64,000 nucleotides of DNA from UBA2784 sp964494625 (GTDB lineage Bacteria > Pseudomonadota > Alphaproteobacteria > Micropepsales > Micropepsaceae): contig CAZBRT010000003.1 of assembly GCA_964494625.1 (NCBI GenBank), positions 186,001 through 250,000 on the forward strand, in the 5' to 3' direction. Below, one piece after another: positions 24,937-33,662 of the stretch (within the stretch, counting starts at the first letter, position 1; each line of letters opens with the position of its first letter). Under the pieces are notes generated by a model that worked only from the letters and a program-made list of their open reading frames with translations, did not search any database and had not been told where the DNA came from. The position numbers and the translations under genes were made by a program.

Positions 24937-25527
24937 TCACTCGGCTGGTTTGCGCGCGGGATCAGTGCTGACGTCTTCATTGAAGTGGCGCGCGCTGATG
25001 GCGAGATAGGTGACGCCGGTATAGACGGTAAGGGCGGCGGCCAGCCACAGGCTGGCAACGGCGATCAACGCCGCATCGGGAATGAAGTCCGACAGGACCG
25101 GCACGGCGATCAATGCGGAGATCGCAATCATCTGCAGCACGGTCTTGAATTTGGCGATGCCGGAAACCGGCATGCCGACACGGATGGTCGCCAGAAATTC
25201 GCGCAGGCCCGACACCAGGATTTCACGGCAGAGGATGACGATGGCGGGGACGATGGCAAGGCCGTTCAGCGTGTCGTCGGCCACCAGCATCACAAGTGTG
25301 GCTGCAACGATCAGCTTGTCAGCAACCGGATCGAGCATGCGGCCAAGCCGCGATACCGAGCGCGTCACGCGCGCGACATGGCCATCGGCCCAGTCAGTGA
25401 TCGCTGCGGCCACGAAAACGCCAAAGGCGGCCCAGCGCGCTTCCGGCCCCGGCAGATACATGAGCACCACCAGCGCGGGGATCATCGCCACGCGCATCAG
25501 GGTCAGGATGTTTGGCCATGTCATCAT
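24937..25527 (-). CDS. pgsA: CDP-diacylglycerol-glycerol-3-phosphate 3-phosphatidyltransferase
   Basis: 196 residues, integral membrane. The CDP-alcohol phosphotransferase signature is present as DWADGHVARVTRSVSRLGRMLDPVADK, matching D-x2-D-G-x2-A-R-x8-G-x3-D-x3-D. It makes phosphatidylglycerophosphate, the precursor of phosphatidylglycerol, which is also the lipid donor for Lgt. The tandem ATG at 25527 starts the usual MTWPNILTLMR. It follows uvrC by 44 bases. Confidence 0.95.
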   Translation of the reverse strand: MMTWPNILTLMRVAMIPALVVLMYLPGPEARWAAFGVFVAAAITDWADGHVARVTRSVSRLGRMLDPVADKLIVAATLVMLVADDTLNGLAIVPAIVILCREILVSGLREFLATIRVGMPVSGIAKFKTVLQMIAISALIAVPVLSDFIPDAALIAVASLWLAAALTVYTGVTYLAISARHFNEDVSTDPARKPAE

Positions 25528-25571
25528 GTCAGGCTGACCATACACAAGGGACCGGGCGGGCTGAAAGCACC

Positions 25572-27446
25572 TTAAGTGCGGAAGTGATCGTAAATCCGCC
25601 GGGCCAGCGCCTTCGAGACGCCGGTCACCGATTCAAGGTCGGCCAGCGCCGCATTCGCGACGCCCCGGGCCGACCCGAAATGGTGAAGGAGGGCGCGTTT
25701 GCGCGCGCCGCCGATGCCACTGATCGAATCGAGCGGCGACTCGCTGATCGCCATGCTCCGCCGCACCCGGTGGCTGCCGATGGCAAAGCGGTGGGCCTCG
25801 TCGCGCAGGCGCTGCAGGAAATAGAGCACCGGGCTTTTCGGATCGGGCTGGAAGGGCTCGCGCCCGGGCATATGGAATTGCTCGCGGCCCGCATTGCGGT
25901 CCGGCCCCTTGGAGATGGCGACAATCGCGACACCCTGAACGCCGAGGGCGTCGAGCGCCTCCTGCGCCGCCGAAAGCTGGCCCTTGCCGCCGTCAATCAG
26001 GATGAGGTCGGGCGTATTCGTGTCATCCGCCGTCGCGCCGGCTTCGGCGGCCTGCGTTTCCTCGATCAGCCGGGCAAAGCGGCGGGTCAGCATTTCGCGC
26101 ATCATGCCGAAATCGTCATTGCCCTGCGCCGAACGGATGTTGAATTTCCGGTAGTGGCGTTTCTCGAAGCCTTCAGGGCCCGCCACGATCATCGCCCCGA
26201 CGGGCTTGGCGCCCTGGATATGGCTGTTGTCATAGACTTCGATGCGCGACGGTGCCTCGCCAAGACCGAAAAGCTCGCTCACGCCTTCCAGCATGGCAGT
26301 CTGGGTTGCGCTTTCCGCATTGCGGCGGGCGAGCGCCTCGCGCGCGTTCTGGATGGCGCTTTCGATGATCGTGCGTTTCTCGCCCCGCCGGGGGACGCTG
26401 ACTTCGACGCGCAATTCCTGGCGCACGGATAGCGCTTCGGCCAACAGGGCGCGGCCCGGCACATCATCGCTCAGGAGAATGAGGCGCGGCGCCTCGCGAT
26501 CTTCGTAAAATTGCGCAAGAAAACTGTCGAGCACATCGGCAGGCGTTTCCGATTTGTCGTGGCGCGGAAAGAAGGCGCGGTTGCCCCAGTTCTGTCCGCT
26601 GCGGAAGAAGAAAATCTGGATACAGGTCGCACCACCCTCAGCATGGATGGCGACCACATCGGCTTCGACAAAGGTTGCCGGATTGATGCCTTGCGCCGAC
26701 TGCACATGCGAGAGGGCGCGGATGCGGTCGCGCAGGCGGGCGGCCGATTCAAAGTCGAGCCGGTCGGAGGCTTCCTCCATCGCGCCCGAGAGGGATTGTT
26801 TCACCGCGTCACTTGACCCCGTGAGGAACGCGCGCGCATCCCGTACGAGGCCGGCATAGTCGTCCTTCGAGACGCGGCCGACGCAAGGGGCGGCGCAACG
26901 TTTGATCTGGAAAAGCAGACAGGGCCGCGTGCGTGCATCGAACACGCTGTCGCTGCAGGCGCGCAGGAGGAACGCGCGCTGGAGCGTGTTGAGCGTGCGG
27001 CCCACAGCGCCGGCGGAAGCGAAGGGTCCGAAATAATCTCCCTTGCGGCTGCGCGCACCGCGATGCTTCAGCACCTGCGGAAAGTCGTGGTCGCCCGTGA
27101 GCAGGATCAGGGGAAAGCTTTTGTCGTCGCGCAGGAGTACGTTGTAGCGCGGTTTCAGCCGCTTGATGAGATTGGCTTCGAGCAGCAGCGCCTCGGTCTC
27201 GGATGCGGTCGTGACAAAGACCATGTCCGCCGTCTCGGCGATCATGCGCGCGATGCGGTAAGGGTGCTTGGCCGGTGTCGTATAGGCGTTCACCCGCTTC
27301 TTCAGGTCGCGCGCCTTGCCGACATAGAGCACGCCGCCATCGCCTGCGATCATGCGGTAAACACCTGGCGCATTGGGCAAGCGGGCGACAAGTTCGCGGA
27401 TGCGGTCCGCGCCCTTTGCCTCCTCCTTTCCGCCCGGCTTTGCCAT
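25572..27446 (-). CDS. uvrC: Excinuclease ABC subunit C
   Basis: 624 residues. UvrC makes both incisions around DNA damage after UvrB hands over. In order: GIY-YIG nuclease (PGVYRMIAGDGGVLYVGKA), a Cys segment (ACSDSVFDARTRPCLLFQIKRC in parts), UVR domain for UvrB contact, RNase H-like nuclease with YDNSHIQGAKPVGAMIV, and two C-terminal helix-hairpin-helix motifs (ISGIGGARKRALL, VTGVSKALARRI). The ATG at 27446 is within a perfect DnaA-box 9-mer. No LexA-type box was seen upstream. Confidence 0.97.
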   Translation of the reverse strand: MAKPGGKEEAKGADRIRELVARLPNAPGVYRMIAGDGGVLYVGKARDLKKRVNAYTTPAKHPYRIARMIAETADMVFVTTASETEALLLEANLIKRLKPRYNVLLRDDKSFPLILLTGDHDFPQVLKHRGARSRKGDYFGPFASAGAVGRTLNTLQRAFLLRACSDSVFDARTRPCLLFQIKRCAAPCVGRVSKDDYAGLVRDARAFLTGSSDAVKQSLSGAMEEASDRLDFESAARLRDRIRALSHVQSAQGINPATFVEADVVAIHAEGGATCIQIFFFRSGQNWGNRAFFPRHDKSETPADVLDSFLAQFYEDREAPRLILLSDDVPGRALLAEALSVRQELRVEVSVPRRGEKRTIIESAIQNAREALARRNAESATQTAMLEGVSELFGLGEAPSRIEVYDNSHIQGAKPVGAMIVAGPEGFEKRHYRKFNIRSAQGNDDFGMMREMLTRRFARLIEETQAAEAGATADDTNTPDLILIDGGKGQLSAAQEALDALGVQGVAIVAISKGPDRNAGREQFHMPGREPFQPDPKSPVLYFLQRLRDEAHRFAIGSHRVRRSMAISESPLDSISGIGGARKRALLHHFGSARGVANAALADLESVTGVSKALARRIYDHFRT

Positions 27447-27635
27447 GTGGATAAACCTGTCGATTCTGCACTGGTTAACGATCAAGACTTAGCGCGGCTT
27501 TGCATGAAGGGCCAGTGGCAGAACAATGTCAGAGCCCTTAACCCCATGATATGTCAGTGTTTTTATGCCCTTGCGGTGTGGCATTCTGGTGTCTCCGCGA
27601 TGACAAGGGGAAAAGCCGGTCGCCGGGGCATCTGT

Positions 27636-27679
27636 TGAAAACATCCGCAGGCGGACGAAAAAAGTGCCGCCCACGGATG
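27636..27679 (-). terminator. Likely terminator after folB
   Basis: On the minus strand CATCCG-TG-GGCGG pairs with CCGCC-TG-CGGATG around a 12-base T-rich loop (27642-27679), and TTTTCA follows (27636-27641). It is about 19 bases after the folB stop, so it would end the GST-SDR-folB transcript before uvrC. The rest of the 27447-27697 gap shows no gene. Confidence 0.6.
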
Positions 27680-27697
27680 ATCTGCTTACGGAAGAAA

Positions 27698-28117
27698 TCA
27701 GGTGCGGCGGGGCGGCGCTTCGCGCTCGATTTCAACGCCGACGGAACAGGCATCCGCAAAAGCCTTCAGCTTTTCGATCCGTACACGGACCTTGTCGACG
27801 CGGTGGTCTGTCAGACACAAGGTGGCGATACGGTCAGCCAGACTTTCGACCAGTTTGACATGGCCCGCTGCGATGATGGCGCGGATGCCCTCTACCACGC
27901 GCTCGTAATCGACGACATTTGAAAGGCGGTCGGCCAGCGGCTTGCCGTCATCGATGACGGAGAGATCGACATTGATGCGGATGGGTTGGCGGCGACCCTT
28001 CTCGTGTCGATGGACCCCGATCTCGGCGTCGAGTTCGAGATCACGCACAAACACATGGCGTATGCCGCGCGATGCATCGGCAATGCGCAAGGCGTGGATG
28101 TTGGGGCGCTCGGGCAT
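27698..28117 (-). CDS. folB: Dihydroneopterin aldolase
   Basis: 139 residues. It cleaves dihydroneopterin to hydroxymethyl-dihydropterin in folate synthesis, and can epimerise to the monapterin form. VFVRDLELDAEIGVHRHEKG carries the substrate-site Glu, NVVDYERVVEGI and the catalytic Lys in IEKLKAFADACSVGVEIER follow. GGGAGT precedes the ATG. It follows the pteridine-reductase-like SDR by two bases. Confidence 0.95.
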   Translation of the reverse strand: MPERPNIHALRIADASRGIRHVFVRDLELDAEIGVHRHEKGRRQPIRINVDLSVIDDGKPLADRLSNVVDYERVVEGIRAIIAAGHVKLVESLADRIATLCLTDHRVDKVRVRIEKLKAFADACSVGVEIEREAPPRRT

Positions 28118-28119
28118 GG

Positions 28120-28884
28120 CTACTCCCTGATACCGGTGACGTCGGGTGTCTGCCAGATGAGATGCTGGCCGCCATCTACGGCAATCATCTGTCCGGTCAC
28201 GCTTCCCGCTTCAATGAGAAAGGATACCGCAGCGGCGATTTCTTCAGGCGTACCGCCCCGGCCGAGCGGCAGCGCCGCATTCTGGCGCGTGAAGTCGGCG
28301 TCGCTCTGGCGTGCATTGCGCAGCGTGGGGCCGGGTGCGACGGCATTCACCCGGATATGGGGGGCAAGTGCCTGCGCCAGCGTTGTTGTCAGGCCGAAGA
28401 GCGCCTGTTTTGAGACCATATAGGACAAGAACTGCGGCGTCGGCTTGAGGACGCGCTGGTCGATGATGTTGACGATGGCGCCTTTCGATCCGGCGGGGAG
28501 GGCGCGCGCAAAGGCCTGCGCCAGCACCAGGGGCGCGCGCAGGTTCGTCTCGATGTGCCGGTCCCAGCTCGCGCGGGTCATGGTCGCCAATGTGTCGTCT
28601 TCAAAGACCGAGGCGTTGTTGACGAGGACCGCAAGTGGCCCCATCGCGGCTGTGACAGCGGGAATGAGTGCAAGTGTTTCCGCCTCGTTGGCAAGATCGG
28701 CGCGGAAAATCTTGCATTTGCGGCCCATCGCGCGGATCCCGCCTGCCACCGCCTCGGCCTCGTCGCCAGACGTGCTGTAATGCAAAGCAATGTCATGGCC
28801 GCGCTTGGCGAGCGCGTGCGCGATGACCTTCCCAATGCGCCGCGCGGCGCCTGTCACCAGTGCCAGTCCCTTGTCGCCGTCCAT
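28120..28884 (-). CDS. SDR oxidoreductase with pteridine-reductase catalytic set
   Basis: 254 residues, a Rossmann-fold short-chain dehydrogenase. The cofactor loop is TGAARRIG (11-18), with Arg where ordinary SDRs have Gly, as in PTR1 and FolM type pteridine reductases. Catalytic residues are Asp142, Tyr155 and Lys159; the Asp-13-Tyr-4-Lys spacing equals PTR1 (181, 194, 198), and the usual SDR Ser is absent. NNAS and GPTLRN are in place. It probably reduces a dihydropterin such as dihydromonapterin or dihydrofolate with NADPH. Position directly before folB supports this. Substrate not shown. Confidence 0.8.
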   Translation of the reverse strand: MDGDKGLALVTGAARRIGKVIAHALAKRGHDIALHYSTSGDEAEAVAGGIRAMGRKCKIFRADLANEAETLALIPAVTAAMGPLAVLVNNASVFEDDTLATMTRASWDRHIETNLRAPLVLAQAFARALPAGSKGAIVNIIDQRVLKPTPQFLSYMVSKQALFGLTTTLAQALAPHIRVNAVAPGPTLRNARQSDADFTRQNAALPLGRGGTPEEIAAAVSFLIEAGSVTGQMIAVDGGQHLIWQTPDVTGIRE

Positions 28885-28886
28885 CG

Positions 28887-29501
28887 TCAATTGATCCGCG
28901 CTTCCAGGGTCAGATGGCGGGGCAGGGCGGCGACGCGTTTCAGCCAGGCGGAGACGCGCGGAAAGGCCTTGAGGTCGAAGCCACCATCTGCGGCGCAATG
29001 CGTATAGGCATAGAGCGCGATGTCGCCGATCGAGAAGCGCTGTGCACCAAACCATTCATGCGCAGCCAAATGGGTTTCCATCACGCCAAGCGCTGCATTG
29101 CCCTTGGCATGCCATTCGGGCACCAGATGCCGCTTGGTCTCCAGTTGATCCTTTGGCGCAAACTTCAACCAGAAACGGGCGACAGCAATATAGGGCTCGT
29201 GGCTGTATTGCTCGAAGAAGAGCCATTGCATCACGCGCGCGCGGTCCAGGTGCGCTTCGGGCATCAGGGGCGTGCCTTCGGCAAGGTAGAAGAGGATCGC
29301 GTTTGATTCCGGCAATGTCTCGCCATTGTCGAGTTCAAGCGTCGGCACCCGGCCATTGGGGTTCCTGGCGAGGAAGGGCGGCCGACGCGTCTCGCCACCT
29401 GCCATGTCAACATCAACAAGCTCAAGCGGGCGGTCCAGATGATGGGCTGCCAGCCGCACCTTGTAGCAATTGCCGCTCGGGTGGAATTGGTGGAGCTTCA
29501 T
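28887..29501 (-). CDS. Glutathione S-transferase family protein
   Basis: 204 residues. The thioredoxin-like N domain starts MKLHQFHPSGNCYKVRLAAH and holds the glutathione motif NPNGRVPTLELDNGETLPES. The C domain is helical (WLFFEQYSHEPYIAVARFW, then FSIGDIALYAYTH). A Ser in SGN could be the catalytic residue of this group. First gene of a three-gene run with the SDR and folB, each separated by two bases; its role there is unknown. Confidence 0.9.
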   Translation of the reverse strand: MKLHQFHPSGNCYKVRLAAHHLDRPLELVDVDMAGGETRRPPFLARNPNGRVPTLELDNGETLPESNAILFYLAEGTPLMPEAHLDRARVMQWLFFEQYSHEPYIAVARFWLKFAPKDQLETKRHLVPEWHAKGNAALGVMETHLAAHEWFGAQRFSIGDIALYAYTHCAADGGFDLKAFPRVSAWLKRVAALPRHLTLEARIN

Positions 29502-29603
29502 GAGCAATCTCCGGCTGGCAGCGCTGCGGCGGATTTGCCGCGCGGGAGTTGCATCCATATAATGGTCCCGCGCGCTTCCGTCCAACATCCCCCCGGACCA
29601 TGC

Positions 29604-30224
29604 ATGACCGCCTATACCTATCGCGCCCAGAATGACCCGGGAGACACGACGGTCACGCTGACGGCAGATTATCTTGAGGTCGAGACGCCGGAGGGTGAGG
29701 TCTTTCGCTTGCCGCTCGACGAAGTGGCGCATGTCGAATTGACAGTCATGGATGCGCCCGGCGGCATCAAGCTTCATACGCTCTCGGTCTATGCAGCGGG
29801 CGAGAAGAAGCCCTTTCCGCGCATCGTCAATACCGGGTTTGTGGCCGATGCGGCTGGTGGCGGCGGCGGCTTTCCGCGCCATGGGTTCAGGATGCAGGAC
29901 GAAGGCTTCCGCCGCTTTGCTGCTGCCTTCCATGAGGCGGTCGCCAATCAAGCGCCGCACGCGCATTTCACCGGCCAGGAATTCGACATGAAAATGCTGC
30001 TTCAGGCGCTCGGCGGCACGTTCTTTGTGGGTGTCGTGGCGCTGGCCAGCGCCTGGGCGATGGTCAGGTTGAGCGGTTCATGGCTGCTGGCGATCATCGA
30101 CATCGCCGCTGGCGCATTTGCCGCGATTGTCGTGTGGCGCCGCATTACCGGTGCGCGACGCTACGCCTATGATCCGCGCGCCATTCCTGCCCCGCTGATG
30201 CCTGCCGCCAACGACCGCTGGTGA
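29604..30224 (+). CDS. Predicted membrane protein, unknown function
   Basis: 206 residues. The N-terminal half is beta-rich (DTTVTLTADYLEVETPEGEV, then FRLPLDEVAHVEL) with a Gly run GGGGG, perhaps a PH-like domain facing the cytoplasm. Two membrane helices follow at about 132-150 and 155-172. The last 25 residues are polar and end ANDRW. The ATG at 29604 gives MTAYTYRAQ. No family is recognised. Its stop abuts the stop of the facing gene without a gap. Confidence 0.65.
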   Translation: MTAYTYRAQNDPGDTTVTLTADYLEVETPEGEVFRLPLDEVAHVELTVMDAPGGIKLHTLSVYAAGEKKPFPRIVNTGFVADAAGGGGGFPRHGFRMQDEGFRRFAAAFHEAVANQAPHAHFTGQEFDMKMLLQALGGTFFVGVVALASAWAMVRLSGSWLLAIIDIAAGAFAAIVVWRRITGARRYAYDPRAIPAPLMPAANDRW

Positions 30225-30698
30225 TCACTCAGTCGCGGATGGATCGGGGTTCATCATGTCAGAAGGCGGCATGATGGCGCCGTCCATGGCTGCGATCACG
30301 TCGGCGAGCGGTTCGGTAAAGACGCCGCCGTTTTCCTTGCGCCAAAGATTATAGCCGGCCTGAAAGGGCGGCAGCACGTTCACCGTGCCGGTCTGGCCTG
30401 TGACGCTGCCGGCAAGGGCCGCCTCACTGATCGGCAAATGCGCGATGGCCGTGATCCTGGACTCGCCGCCCAGCGACAGGTTCACGTCGCGCACATGGAT
30501 ATGGACGATGGTTTGGCCGTTCCAGGTTTCGACATGGCAGACGACGAGGGTTGAATCACCATCGCCATCGCGGGTGTTGTATTCCCAAACCTGACCCGGG
30601 GCGAATTGTGATGCGGGCGGTGGCGGCGCATCGTCGGCTTGGGCGGGCACGCCAAATGCAAGCAGGACCAGGACTGAGAGACTCGGCAGGATACGCAT
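30225..30698 (-). CDS. Secreted protein of unknown function
   Basis: 157 residues. A signal peptide (MRILPSLSVLVLLAFGVPAQA) ends at an A-x-A site. The mature part starts with a proline-rich linker and contains GQVWEYNTRDGDGDSTLVVCHVE and VHIHVRDVNLSL (short parts quoted), beta-rich and with one Cys. AAGGAG lies six bases before the ATG, a strong ribosome site. I recognise no family beyond a possible periplasmic beta-sandwich. Confidence 0.75.
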   Translation of the reverse strand: MRILPSLSVLVLLAFGVPAQADDAPPPPASQFAPGQVWEYNTRDGDGDSTLVVCHVETWNGQTIVHIHVRDVNLSLGGESRITAIAHLPISEAALAGSVTGQTGTVNVLPPFQAGYNLWRKENGGVFTEPLADVIAAMDGAIMPPSDMMNPDPSATE

Positions 30699-30740
30699 GG
30701 CCAACTCCTTGTCGGACGCGAAGGCTAGCAGCGATATCCC

Positions 30741-30777
30741 CAAAATGAAAATGGCGGAGGGCAAGCCCTCCGCCATT
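30741..30777 (-). terminator. Intrinsic terminator of cspA
   Basis: AATGGCGGAGGG (30750-30761) pairs perfectly with CCCTCCGCCATT (30766-30777) across a CAAG loop. On the minus strand TTTCATTTTG follows. It is 48 bases after the cspA stop. Two smaller hairpins lie between: ACCCC/GGGGT around 30796-30811 and CCTGATC/GATCAGG around 30811-30830. Confidence 0.85.
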
Positions 30778-30825
30778 CCATTCCGTTTCCGGACCCCGTT
30801 GCCGGGGTTACCTGATCAATGAAGA

Positions 30826-31029
30826 TCAGGCAGCGCGAAGGTTCACGGCCTTCGGGCCTTTCACGTCGCTCTGAACTTCGAACGAGACCTTCTGGCCCTC
30901 GTTGAGGCTGGTCATGCCAGCGCGCTCAACGGCGGAGATGTGTACGAACACGTCCTTGCCGCCGTCCGAGGGGGTGATGAAACCAAAGCCCTTGGTCGAG
31001 TTGAAGAACTTCACGGTGCCGATTGTCAT
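30826..31029 (-). CDS. cspA: Cold-shock domain protein
   Basis: 67 residues, one cold-shock OB fold. RNP1 is KGFGFITP and RNP2 DVFVHISAV, both intact, so it should bind single-stranded RNA or DNA. The ATG at 31029 (MTIGTVKFF) is the family start. A candidate promoter at 31193-31221 would give a leader of about 160 bases, the size known for cold-inducible csp mRNAs. It follows uvrB on the same strand but likely has its own promoter and terminator. Confidence 0.96.
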   Translation of the reverse strand: MTIGTVKFFNSTKGFGFITPSDGGKDVFVHISAVERAGMTSLNEGQKVSFEVQSDVKGPKAVNLRAA

Positions 31030-31192
31030 TTGTGTTTTCCAGTAACTGTCAATTTCCCCATGGCGACATGCCATGCGGCGCTTCTTCAGCGTTGTCAGGA
31101 CTGGTATTTCCATTGTCGTCCGGCGCGCAGGGTATGCTTGCAGGATACGAAATTGAAGTGCGCGGCCTAACGTGACGCTTTTGCGTGGGGGT

Positions 31193-31221
31193 TCCATAGC
31201 GGAACAGACAGGGCACTGCAA
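31193..31221 (-). promoter_or_regulatory. Candidate promoter of cspA
   Basis: On the minus strand TTGCAG (31216-31221), 17 bases, then TATGGA (31193-31198). Same -35 sequence and spacing as the candidate trxB promoter. It lies between the uvrB stop and cspA. Confidence 0.4.
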
Positions 31222-31256
31222 GGGAAATAGCGGGCAGTGACAGGCTGTCGGGAACG

Positions 31257-33560
31257 TCAGCGGCGCGGTTTTGCGCCAAATTGGCGTCCAGGCTTGCCAT
31301 TCTTTGAACCAAACCGGCGGGATGGCGTCCGGCGCACACCCGCTTCGGCCTGCTTCTCCTCGACCTCCGCCTGCCGGGCAAAGGGGTCGTCAGCAATTGC
31401 CAATTCGGTGGTTTCCAGGCGGCGCAGTTCATCGCGCAGGCGCGCGGCCTCCTCGAACTCGAGATTGGCAGCGGCGTCGCGCATCTTCTTCTCAAGTGCT
31501 GCCATATGCGCCTTGAGATTGTGCCCCGCCAGCGGCTCACCCTTCCAGCCCGCACCCGGCTCGGCGAGCGATCCTGCACCGACCGTCACGTGGTCCTGTT
31601 CATAGACGCTTGCCATCACGTCGGTGATCGACTTGCGGATGCTCTCCGGCGTGATGCCGTTGGCGAGATTGTAGGCGCGCTGCTTTTCCCGGCGGCGCCC
31701 GGTTTCGGCCATCGCACGCTCCATCGAGCCGGTGATCCTGTCGGCATAAAGGACGACCTTGCCGTCCACATTGCGCGCGGCGCGGCCGATGGTCTGGACG
31801 AGCGATGTTTCCGAACGCAGGAAACCTTCCTTGTCGGCGTCGAGGATGGCAACCAGGGCGCACTCGGGAATATCGAGGCCCTCGCGCAGAAGATTGATGC
31901 CGATCAGCACGTCAAACACGCCGAGCCGCAGGTCGCGGATGATCTCGATGCGCTCCAGTGTCTCGACATCCGAATGCATGTAGCGGACGCGGATGCCGTT
32001 CTCGTGCATGTATTCGGTGAGGTCCTCCGCCATGCGCTTGGTGAGCGTGGTTACGAGCGTGCGGTAACCCTTGGCGGCAACCGCCCGGCATTCGGCCACA
32101 AGATCATCGACCTGATGTTCGACAGGCCGGATCTCGACCGGCGGATCAATGAGGCCGGTCGGGCGGATCACCTGCTCGACAAAGACGCCGCCCGTGCGGT
32201 CAAGTTCCCACGGGCCCGGCGTTGCCGAGACATGGATCGTCTGCGGGCGCATCGCGTCCCACTCCTCAAAGCGCAGCGGGCGGTTGTCGGTGCAGGACGG
32301 CAGGCGGAAACCGAACTCGGCCAGCACCGATTTGCGCCGCCAGTCGCCGCGCGCCATGCCGCCGATCTGGGGAATGGTGACGTGGCTTTCGTCGGTGAAG
32401 ACAATCGCGTTGTCGGGCAGATACTCGAACAGGGTTGGTGGCGGTTCGCCCGCCTTGCGGCCGGTCAGCCAGCGCGAATAGTTTTCGATGCCGGCGCAGC
32501 TTCCGGTCGCGCCCATCATCTCGAGATCGAACATGGTGCGCTGCTCAAGGCGCTGGGCCTCGAGAAGCTTTCCCGTCTTCTGGAATTCCTCCAGCCGGTC
32601 GCGCAATTCCTGCTGGATGCCCTTGACTGCCTGCATCAGCGTCGGGCGCGGCGTGACATAATGCGAGTTTGCAAAAACATGCACATCCTTCAGTTCGCCG
32701 ATTTTCTGGCCGGTCAGGGGATCGAACTCGTGGATCGCGTCGATCTCGTCGCCAAAGAGGCCGATGCGCCAGGCGCGGTCCTCATAATGCGCGGGGAAAA
32801 TGTCGATGACATCCCCGCGCGCGCGGAACGTGCCGCGCACAAAGGCCTGATCGTTGCGCCGGTACTGCAGCTCGGTCAGGTCACGCATCAATTGCTGGCG
32901 GTCGATGCGCTGACCCTTTTTCAGGGTGAACGTCATGGCCGAATAGGTCTCGACCGAGCCGATGCCGTAGATGCACGATACGGAGGCGACGATGATCACG
33001 TCGTCGCGTTCCAGCAGCGCGCGCGTCGCCGCGTGGCGCATACGGTCGATCTGTTCGTTGATCGACGATTCCTTCTCGATATAGGTGTCGGTGCGCGGGA
33101 TATAGGCTTCCGGCATGTAGTAGTCGTAGTAGGAGACGAAATACTCGACCGCGTTGTCGGGAAAGAAGCCTTTCATCTCCGAGTAAAGCTGGGCGGCGAG
33201 CGTCTTGTTGGGCGCGAGGATGAGGGCGGGGCGCTGCATTGCCTCGATAACCTTGGCCATCGTGAATGTCTTGCCCGAGCCGGTGACGCCCAGCAGCACC
33301 TGGTCCTTGTCGGCCTCCTTCAGTCCTGCGATGAGGCCCTTGATGGCCTGGGGCTGATCACCTTTGGGCTCGAAGGGCGAGACAAGGCGGAACAATTTTC
33401 CGCCCGCCTGTTTTTCCGGCCGCTGGGGGCGATGGGGCACGAAGGCACCCATATCCGCCCCCGTTGGCATATCCATCGGCATGGCGGCGAACGCGGCCGC
33501 GCCCGCGTCGGCAAAGCCGGCTGGTTGGGTTGGGGAAGTGGATTTTTTGGACCGCGCCAT
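31257..33560 (-). CDS. uvrB: Excinuclease ABC subunit B
   Basis: 767 residues. UvrB is the helicase-like damage verifier of nucleotide excision repair. Walker A GVTGSGKT (91-98), the beta-hairpin region YYMPEAYIPRTDTYIEKE, Walker B-like DESHVTIPQIGGM, the motif V-VI segment LLREGLDIPECALVAILDAD and IGRAARN, and the C-terminal UVR domain (MAALEKKMRDAAANLEFEEA) are present. The N terminus has a low-complexity extension of about 50 residues and the C terminus is basic. ATG 33560 (MARSKKS) is taken; ATG 33569 is alternative. A GAAC-N7-GAAC LexA-type box lies directly upstream. Confidence 0.96.
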   Translation of the reverse strand: MARSKKSTSPTQPAGFADAGAAAFAAMPMDMPTGADMGAFVPHRPQRPEKQAGGKLFRLVSPFEPKGDQPQAIKGLIAGLKEADKDQVLLGVTGSGKTFTMAKVIEAMQRPALILAPNKTLAAQLYSEMKGFFPDNAVEYFVSYYDYYMPEAYIPRTDTYIEKESSINEQIDRMRHAATRALLERDDVIIVASVSCIYGIGSVETYSAMTFTLKKGQRIDRQQLMRDLTELQYRRNDQAFVRGTFRARGDVIDIFPAHYEDRAWRIGLFGDEIDAIHEFDPLTGQKIGELKDVHVFANSHYVTPRPTLMQAVKGIQQELRDRLEEFQKTGKLLEAQRLEQRTMFDLEMMGATGSCAGIENYSRWLTGRKAGEPPPTLFEYLPDNAIVFTDESHVTIPQIGGMARGDWRRKSVLAEFGFRLPSCTDNRPLRFEEWDAMRPQTIHVSATPGPWELDRTGGVFVEQVIRPTGLIDPPVEIRPVEHQVDDLVAECRAVAAKGYRTLVTTLTKRMAEDLTEYMHENGIRVRYMHSDVETLERIEIIRDLRLGVFDVLIGINLLREGLDIPECALVAILDADKEGFLRSETSLVQTIGRAARNVDGKVVLYADRITGSMERAMAETGRRREKQRAYNLANGITPESIRKSITDVMASVYEQDHVTVGAGSLAEPGAGWKGEPLAGHNLKAHMAALEKKMRDAAANLEFEEAARLRDELRRLETTELAIADDPFARQAEVEEKQAEAGVRRTPSRRFGSKNGKPGRQFGAKPRR

Positions 33561-33569
33561 TGGCCCCAT

Positions 33570-33584
33570 GTTCGTGAAATGTTC
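33570..33584 (-). promoter_or_regulatory. LexA (SOS) box at the uvrB start
   Basis: Plus strand GTTC-GTGAAAT-GTTC, read as GAAC-N7-GAAC on the uvrB strand. This is an exact match to the alphaproteobacterial LexA direct repeat. It ends one base before ATG 33569 and nine before ATG 33560, a position where bound LexA would block transcription. Confidence 0.75.
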
Positions 33585-33662
33585 GTGGGAATGCAAGGGG
33601 GCAAGAGGTCAGGCCGTTGTTCGTTGAGGCAGTTCCACGACGCTGATGCAGTCAAGAATCAT

